Of a DNA stretch of 64,000 nucleotides, positions 58,618 to 64,000 are shown piece by piece; within the stretch, counting starts at the first letter, position 1, and each line of letters opens with the position of its first letter. The notes under the pieces were generated by a model. That model saw nothing but the letters and a program-made list of their open reading frames with translations. It did no database searches and was not told where the DNA came from. The stretch is from an uncultured Marivita sp. (GTDB taxonomy: Bacteria > Pseudomonadota > Alphaproteobacteria > Rhodobacterales > Rhodobacteraceae): positions 62,001 to 126,000 of the forward strand of contig NZ_CANKYW010000006.1 in NCBI RefSeq assembly GCF_947488135.1. Direction: 5' to 3'. Position numbers and translations under genes: made by a program.

Positions 58618-60819
58618 CTATGACAGCTGGAAAAACACGGTTGCCAGTGGCGGCACGGTGATCTCGATGGCATACGGGCATCCGTGCATCGAGATGTCTT
58701 GTGCATTTGCGCCGCCCGGGGTGCCGGTATCCGTACCCCCGTAAATCGCGGCATCGGTGTTGAGCTTTTCGTCCCAATGCCCGTCGTTCGGCACGCCGAT
58801 CATGAAGTTGGTGCGCGGAACGGGCGTGAAGTTGGACACCACCAGAACCGGTTTTTGGCCGTCGGCACCATAGCGCACCCAGGAAAACACCGAATCCGCC
58901 GCGTTACCGCCATCGATCCAGCGGAACCCGTCTTCGGAACTGTCCTTCTGGTAAAGCGCGGGGGTGTCCCGGTAGAGCGTGTTCAGGTCGCGCACCAGCC
59001 GCTGCATCCCTTGATGCGGCGCGTGATCCAGAAGGTGCCAATCCAGACTGGTCTCGTTGTTCCACTCCTGGCCTTGGGCAAATTCGCACCCCATGAAGAG
59101 CAGTTTCTTGCCCGGGTGCCCCCACATGAACCCGTAATAGGCCCGCAGGTTGGCAAAGCGCTGCCAGTCGTCCCCCGGCATCTTGCTCAGCATCGACCCT
59201 TTGCCGTGCACCACTTCGTCGTGGCTGATCGGCAGGATGAAGTTTTCGGAAAACGCGTAGTGCAGACCGAAGGTCATCTTGTCGTGGTGATATTTCCGGT
59301 TGATCGGGTCTTCTGCCATGTACCGCAGGGTGTCGTTCATCCACCCCATGTTCCATTTAAAGCCGAACCCAAGACCGCCCGCGTCGGTCGGTGCGCTGAC
59401 CCCCGGAAAGGCGGTGCTTTCCTCGGCGGCGGTCAGGATGCTGTCATCGGCGGCGTAGACCACCTCGTTCATCCGCTGCATGAAGGCGATGGCCTCAAGG
59501 TTCTCGCGGCCGCCGTCCTTGTTGGGCACCCATTCGCCCTCTTTGCGCGAGTAGTCGCGATAGAGCATCGACGCCACGGCATCCACGCGAAGCCCATCGA
59601 TATGGTATTCCTCGAACCAGAACCGCGCGTTGGCGATCAGGAAGTTCTGCACCTCCGTCCGGCCATAGTTGTAGACCAGCGTGTTCCAGTCGGGGTGGAA
59701 GCCCTCTTTCGGGTCGGCATGTTCATAGAGCGGTGTGCCATCGAAGCGGCCAAGCCCGTGCTGGTCGGTCGGAAAATGTCCCGGCACCCAGTCGATGATC
59801 AGACCAAGCCCCGCAGCGTGGCACGCATCGACGAATTGGCGAAACTCCTGCGGTGTGCCGAACCGTGACGTCGGCGCGAACAGGCCCACGGGTTGATAGC
59901 CCCACGACCCGCCGAACGGGTACTCGGATACCGGCGTCAGCTCGATATGGGTGAAGCCCATGTCCTTGGCGTAATCGACCAGCATGGAGGCGTGTTCGAG
60001 ATAGGTCAGCGACCGATTGTCCTCTTCCGGGACGCGCCGCCAGCTTTCCAGATGCACCTCGTAAATCGAGATCGGCTGGTCGATCTTCTGTTTCGCGCCG
60101 CGCTTGGACAACCAACCGCCATCCGACCAGTCGTAACCATCGAGATCGCGCACGACTGAGGCGGTCCGGGGTGGAAGCTCTGCTCCGAACCCCACGGGGT
60201 CGGCCTTGAGCGGCAGGAGATTGCCCGAACCATCGAGGATCTCGTATTTGTAAACCGTGCCGTCGCCCAAAGCGGGGACGAAGATCTCGTGCACACCCGT
60301 GGCCCCGCGTCGGCGCATCACGTGCCGACGACCGTCCCAGCCGTTGAAATCGCCAACGACCGACACCCGCAAGGCATTTGGCGCCCAGACGGCGAAATGC
60401 GTGCCGGTGACGCCCTCGTGCTCGCCGACATGCGCCCCAAGCGCGTCCCAAAGCTGGTGATGGGTGCCTTCGCCAAGCAGGTATTCATCCATCTCGCCCA
60501 GCTTTGGGCCAAACGCATAGGCATCCTGCTCTTCCCACGTATCGGCGCCGCGCGTCATGCGCAGGCGGTAGGGAAACCGTTTCTTCCGGCGCGGGATCAC
60601 CCCGGCAAAAAGACCATCGGCAACGCGGTCGAGCTCTGCCAGCGCACGCCCGGTCTTGGCGTCGATCACCTCCACCGCGTCGGCTTCGGGCCGCATCGCG
60701 CGCATGACAAGCTTCCCGTCCAACTCATGCAGGCCCAGCACTGCAAAGGGATCACCGTGGCGGCCCTGTGCGATGGCCTCTGCCGTGGTTGCGTCGATCA
60801 GATGATCCGCATCGGTCAT
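58618..60819 (-). CDS. glgB: Glycogen branching enzyme
   Basis: This 733-residue GH13 enzyme creates alpha-1,6 branches. Two N-terminal CBM48-like domains precede the barrel, the second starting about residue 120 ([10 protein letters not shown], then [21 protein letters not shown]). The nucleophile is Asp413 ([12 protein letters not shown]), the acid Glu466 (TAAEEST) and the third acid lies in [13 protein letters not shown]. The ATG overlaps the glgP stop by four bases. Confidence 0.95.
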   Translation of the reverse strand: MTDADHLIDATTAEAIAQGRHGDPFAVLGLHELDGKLVMRAMRPEADAVEVIDAKTGRALAELDRVADGLFAGVIPRRKKRFPYRLRMTRGADTWEEQDAYAFGPKLGEMDEYLLGEGTHHQLWDALGAHVGEHEGVTGTHFAVWAPNALRVSVVGDFNGWDGRRHVMRRRGATGVHEIFVPALGDGTVYKYEILDGSGNLLPLKADPVGFGAELPPRTASVVRDLDGYDWSDGGWLSKRGAKQKIDQPISIYEVHLESWRRVPEEDNRSLTYLEHASMLVDYAKDMGFTHIELTPVSEYPFGGSWGYQPVGLFAPTSRFGTPQEFRQFVDACHAAGLGLIIDWVPGHFPTDQHGLGRFDGTPLYEHADPKEGFHPDWNTLVYNYGRTEVQNFLIANARFWFEEYHIDGLRVDAVASMLYRDYSRKEGEWVPNKDGGRENLEAIAFMQRMNEVVYAADDSILTAAEESTAFPGVSAPTDAGGLGFGFKWNMGWMNDTLRYMAEDPINRKYHHDKMTFGLHYAFSENFILPISHDEVVHGKGSMLSKMPGDDWQRFANLRAYYGFMWGHPGKKLLFMGCEFAQGQEWNNETSLDWHLLDHAPHQGMQRLVRDLNTLYRDTPALYQKDSSEDGFRWIDGGNAADSVFSWVRYGADGQKPVLVVSNFTPVPRTNFMIGVPNDGHWDEKLNTDAAIYGGTDTGTPGGANAQDISMHGCPYAIEITVPPLATVFFQLS

Positions 60820-63200
60820 GCCGACTTCTCGAGCTTTGCCTTGGTCACGCTCTCTGCCCCCCAAATGTCTCGTGCGTAGCCCTTGATCGTCCGATCCGAC
60901 GAGAACCAGCCCATGCTGGCGGTATTGGCAATCGCCATAGCCGCCCAGTTCTGCGGGTTCTGGTAGGCGGTGTCCGCGCGGCGCTGCGTGTCGAAATAGC
61001 TGTCGAAATCACAGGTCACGAGGAAATAGTCATGATCATAAAGCATCCCCACGAGCCCATGATAGCGGCTTGGGTCCTGCGGTGCAAAACGGCCCTCGGC
61101 GATCTGTCCGAGAACCCGTTGCAGACGCGGGCTCGACTCGATCGCGGCGCGGGCGTATCCATGCTGCGCGCGACGCTCCATCACCTCCTGGGCTGTCAGG
61201 CCGAAGAGGAAGAAGTTTTCGGTTCCCACGTGTTCGCGGATTTCCACGTTCGCGCCGTCCAGCGTGCCGATGGTCAGCGCGCCGTTCAGGGCGAATTTCA
61301 TGTTGCCGGTGCCAGACGCTTCTTTGCCCGCGGTCGAGATCTGTTCCGACAGATCCGCCGCCGGGATCAGCCGTTCGGCCATCGTGACGTTGTAATTCGG
61401 CGGGTACACGATCTTGAGCTTGTCGCCGGTTACCGGATCGTTGTTGATCACGTTCGCCACGTCGTTGATCAGGCGAATGATGTCCTTGGCCACGAAATAT
61501 CCCGGCGCGGCCTTACCGCCGAAAATCTTGACGCGCGGGGTCCAGTCGGCATCGGGATTGTCCCGCATCTCGTTCCAGAGCGCGACGGTTTCGAGCAGGT
61601 TCATCAACTGGCGTTTGTATTCGTGAATGCGCTTGATCTGCACGTCGAACATCGCGTCCGGGTCCAGCGACACGCCCATCGTTTCATTGATCCAGTTCGA
61701 CAGGTTCACCTTGTTCTCGCGCTTCGAGGTGGTGAACGCGTCGACGAAGGCAGCATCCTCGCGCCTGGATTTCAGCGCGCTCAACTGTTCGAGGTCGGTC
61801 ACCCAGCCTTCGCCGATCGTGTCGGTGATCAGGTTGCGCAGGGAGGGGTTGCATCCGTACAGCCAGCGGCGTGGGGTGATACCGTTGGTCTGGTTGATGA
61901 TCCGCGTCGGGTGGATGCGGTGCAGATCGGCAAACACCGTTTCCTTGACCAACTCGGTGTGCAACGCCGACACGCCGTTGACCTTGTGTGCCATGATGAA
62001 GGCCAACTCGCCCATGCGCACGTCACCGTGGTCGAGGATGCGCGGGCTGTCCGGGAACTCGGCCTGATGCGCGTGCTCAATGGCGCGAATGATCTCAAGA
62101 TGCCGCGGCAGGATGCGGCCCATCAAATGCTCGCTCCAGCGTTCCAGCGCCTCGGGCAGAAGCGTGTGGTTGGTATAGGCCAGGCACTTGCGCGCCAGCG
62201 GAATCGCTTCGTCCATCGGGATGTCGTGCTCATCCACAAGAATGCGCACCAGTTCCGGCCCGGCAATGGCCGGGTGCGTGTCGTTCAACTGGATCGCCAC
62301 GTAATCGGGAAGGGCGCGGATGTCGTCGTGAGCCGCCAGATAACGGCGCAGCAGGTCCATGATCGACGCGGCGGTAAAGAAGTATTCCTGCTTGAGCCGG
62401 AGTTCCTTGCCGCTTTCGGTGGTGTCGTCGGGATACAGCACGCGGCTGATCGTGCGCGCCAGCGCCTCGGACCGACCGGCGGCGAGGTAATCGCCCCGAT
62501 TGAAGCTTTCGAGGTCGAATTCCTTGGCCGGTTCCGCCGACCATAGCCGCAGGGTGTTGCCCCAGTCACCCTTCCACCCGACGATGGGGGTGTCATGCGC
62601 CGTTGCCATGACCACTTCGCCGGGATGCCAATAGGCCTTGCCCTCGTGGTGATCGACATGCCCGCCAAAGCCGATGCGATACTGCGCCTCGGGGCGCTCG
62701 AATTCCCAGGCGTGGCGTTGGGTCAGCCATGTCTCTGGCTTTTCGACCTGCTGGCCCTGCGCAAAGCTCTGTTCAAACAGTCCGTGTTCATAGCGAATAC
62801 CGTACCCAAAGGCCGGAATACCCAGCGTCGCAAGCGAATCCATGAAACACGCAGCAAGACGCCCCAAACCACCGTTGCCAAGCGCCGCATCGGGTTCGTC
62901 ATGCACGATCGTGTCGTAGTCCTGACCCAGCTCGGCTATCGCGGTCTTGACCGTGTCCTCGAGCTGAAGGTTCGAGATCATGTCCTCGATCAACCGTCCG
63001 ATCAGAAACTCCATCGACAGATAATACACCCGCTTGGGCGAGGCCGCGTAGGTTTCCTTGGTGGAACGGAACCATGTTTCGACCATCTCGTCGCGCAGGA
63101 CCAGCGACAGCGCGATGCGCCAGTCATAGGTGGACGCATGCTCGGCGTCCTTGCCCAGCGAATATTTCAGGCGGTTCAGAATATCGGTTTTCATGGTCAT
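60816..63200 (-). CDS. glgP: Glycogen/alpha-glucan phosphorylase
   Basis: This 794-residue GT35 enzyme releases glucose-1-phosphate from glycogen chain ends. [20 protein letters not shown] in the first third and the pyridoxal-phosphate region with [10 protein letters not shown], where the cofactor lysine lies nearby, are diagnostic. The start MTMKTDIL at 63200 has GAGGA upstream. An internal Met at 63194 is possible. It is the first gene of the operon, and the 240-base region before it probably carries the promoter. Confidence 0.95.
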   Translation of the reverse strand: MTMKTDILNRLKYSLGKDAEHASTYDWRIALSLVLRDEMVETWFRSTKETYAASPKRVYYLSMEFLIGRLIEDMISNLQLEDTVKTAIAELGQDYDTIVHDEPDAALGNGGLGRLAACFMDSLATLGIPAFGYGIRYEHGLFEQSFAQGQQVEKPETWLTQRHAWEFERPEAQYRIGFGGHVDHHEGKAYWHPGEVVMATAHDTPIVGWKGDWGNTLRLWSAEPAKEFDLESFNRGDYLAAGRSEALARTISRVLYPDDTTESGKELRLKQEYFFTAASIMDLLRRYLAAHDDIRALPDYVAIQLNDTHPAIAGPELVRILVDEHDIPMDEAIPLARKCLAYTNHTLLPEALERWSEHLMGRILPRHLEIIRAIEHAHQAEFPDSPRILDHGDVRMGELAFIMAHKVNGVSALHTELVKETVFADLHRIHPTRIINQTNGITPRRWLYGCNPSLRNLITDTIGEGWVTDLEQLSALKSRREDAAFVDAFTTSKRENKVNLSNWINETMGVSLDPDAMFDVQIKRIHEYKRQLMNLLETVALWNEMRDNPDADWTPRVKIFGGKAAPGYFVAKDIIRLINDVANVINNDPVTGDKLKIVYPPNYNVTMAERLIPAADLSEQISTAGKEASGTGNMKFALNGALTIGTLDGANVEIREHVGTENFFLFGLTAQEVMERRAQHGYARAAIESSPRLQRVLGQIAEGRFAPQDPSRYHGLVGMLYDHDYFLVTCDFDSYFDTQRRADTAYQNPQNWAAMAIANTASMGWFSSDRTIKGYARDIWGAESVTKAKLEKSA

Positions 63201-63441
63201 CCGGATGCGTCCTCTGGAAGGCTCGATTCAGGGCAAATTGCGGTGCTTCAGTCGTTTCGATAGCGCTAACATCGCCTCTAATAGCGAATTTCGACAGAAA
63301 CACCACTGCACTTTATGCAAACGTGTAGGTCACGGTCAGCATGGCTTCAGCCTTTTTGCGCGGCATATCCCCAACGGCTAGGGCCGATTGCCGAACAGAT
63401 CAAGCGTCTGCGCGGTTCCCAAAGGCCCGCGTTTGGCGGCC

Positions 63442-64000
63442 TCAGATCCGGGCAAGTGACTGGATCTGATACCCTTTGCTATCGAAATTTTCGGGCGCCA
63501 GCCAACGCTCGAAACGAGCCTTCAGTGCGGGCCATTCGCTGTCGAGAATGGAAAACCACGCCGTGTCGCGGTTGCGGCCTTTGTAGTGGGTCGCCTGACG
63601 AAACGTGCCTTCATAGGCAAAACCCAGCCGTTGCGCCGCCTTGCGCGACGGCGCGTTCAGCGCGTCGCATTTCCATTCGTACCGGCGATACCGCAATTCA
63701 TCAAAGGCGCGCGCCATCATCAGGTACTGGAATTCGGTCGCGGCACGGCTGCGTTGCAGCGCGGGGGACAGGTTGATGAAACCAACCTCGATCGAGGCGC
63801 TGGCCGGGGAGATGCGCAGATAGCTGGCATGGCCCAAGGCATGGCCATCGACTTTAATCGCGTGCATCAAAGGATCGCTCCACGTCGCGGCGTCTTGCAC
63901 CCAGGCGCGGAACGCTGCGAAATCGTGGTAAGGCCCGTTTGGCAGGTACGTCCAGATCCGGTCCTCGCTGTCCTGACGAAAGGCCGCGTAAAGGTCGTCT
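63442..64000 (-). CDS. GNAT acetyltransferase, RimJ/RimL-like (5' end beyond window)
   Basis: At least 186 residues are visible, and the reading frame runs open to the window edge. The missing part lies upstream on the minus strand. The visible start reads DDLYAAFRQDSEDRIWTYLPNGPYHDFAAF. The core follows with ASIEVGFINLSPALQRSRAATEFQYLMM, the acetyl-CoA strand-and-loop region, and NAPSRKAAQRLGFAYEGTFRQA near the end. These are typical of GNATs acting on small molecules or protein N-termini. The target is unknown. It lies 241 bases upstream of glgP on the same strand. Confidence 0.87.
   Translation of the reverse strand, partial: DDLYAAFRQDSEDRIWTYLPNGPYHDFAAFRAWVQDAATWSDPLMHAIKVDGHALGHASYLRISPASASIEVGFINLSPALQRSRAATEFQYLMMARAFDELRYRRYEWKCDALNAPSRKAAQRLGFAYEGTFRQATHYKGRNRDTAWFSILDSEWPALKARFERWLAPENFDSKGYQIQSLARI

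Noticed and set aside
60768-62546. 592-codon plus-strand frame opposite glgP
   Set aside because: Antisense shadow. GlgP is unambiguous.

Overview
The window is one contiguous piece of a high-GC alphaproteobacterial chromosome. It is most consistent with the order Rhodobacterales (Roseobacter-type). Supporting markers are a GcrA cell-cycle regulator, a phosphatidylcholine synthase, a CIRCE-controlled groESL operon, an hsp20-DUF1150 pair, a fused Sat/CysC enzyme, a Hint-domain protein and an NDUFAF7-type methyltransferase between pgeF and lgt. Genes are tightly packed, often with 4-base ATGA overlaps. I see no insertion sequence, integrase, prophage, CRISPR array or rRNA. The only RNA gene seen is a tRNA-Lys (UUU). 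Species cannot be named from the sequence alone.

Layout. 1-2.7 kb: an ABC importer of the NMT1/SsuA type. 2.8-4.97 kb: groES-groEL with an upstream CIRCE operator and a terminator. 5-7.9 kb: a DMT exporter, a secreted lipase-like hydrolase and a lone PhnM-like amidohydrolase. 7.9-9.8 kb (minus): a DUF465 protein, purE and purK. 9.8-10.6 kb: hsp20-DUF1150 with a heat-shock promoter and a ROSE-like leader. 10.7-13.6 kb (minus): sat/cysC and trxB. 13.8-15.5 kb: an Lrp regulator, a Hint protein and a 50-codon small gene. 15.7-18.7 kb: pgeF, a methyltransferase, lgt and ubiK.

18.7-26.4 kb is the least explained module. An aldo/keto reductase fused to a RidA-like domain is divergent from a TIGR04076 protein, a second aldo/keto reductase with an altered catalytic tetrad, and a complete Liv-type ABC importer (two ATPases, two permeases, binding protein). 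I infer an uptake-plus-redox pathway for an unknown small molecule. After a strong terminator, a 434-base gap holds an A+T-rich patch and three DnaA-box-like 9-mers.

26.9-34 kb carries ybjN-like, proC, csaA and a 2-hydroxyacid dehydrogenase, then a KAS III-like enzyme, a PRC-barrel protein, thymidine kinase, an unknown protein coupled to a single-domain IMPACT protein and dgkA, and a DUF393 protein. 34-43.1 kb has zntB-like, rimO, an MFS transporter, a gtr-like glycosylation cluster (gtrB, gtrA, methyltransferase, large membrane protein), gcrA and an ABC-2 permease without an ATPase. 43.2-46.3 kb (minus, apart from the tRNA) has pcs, mtaB and dapF, followed by tRNA-Lys. 46.5-50.2 kb is a Mn/Fe-type ABC importer (sitABCD). 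50.2-63.2 kb (minus) is a glycogen operon in the order glgP-glgB-glgC-glgA-glgX-malQ-pgm, covering synthesis, branching, debranching, phosphorolysis and return to glucose-6-phosphate. The window ends inside a GNAT acetyltransferase.

The best candidates for follow-up are the hsp20 leader that looks like a ROSE RNA thermometer under an RpoH-type promoter, the double-AKR/RidA/Liv cluster, the DnaA-box cluster, and a DapF whose second catalytic cysteine is a serine.
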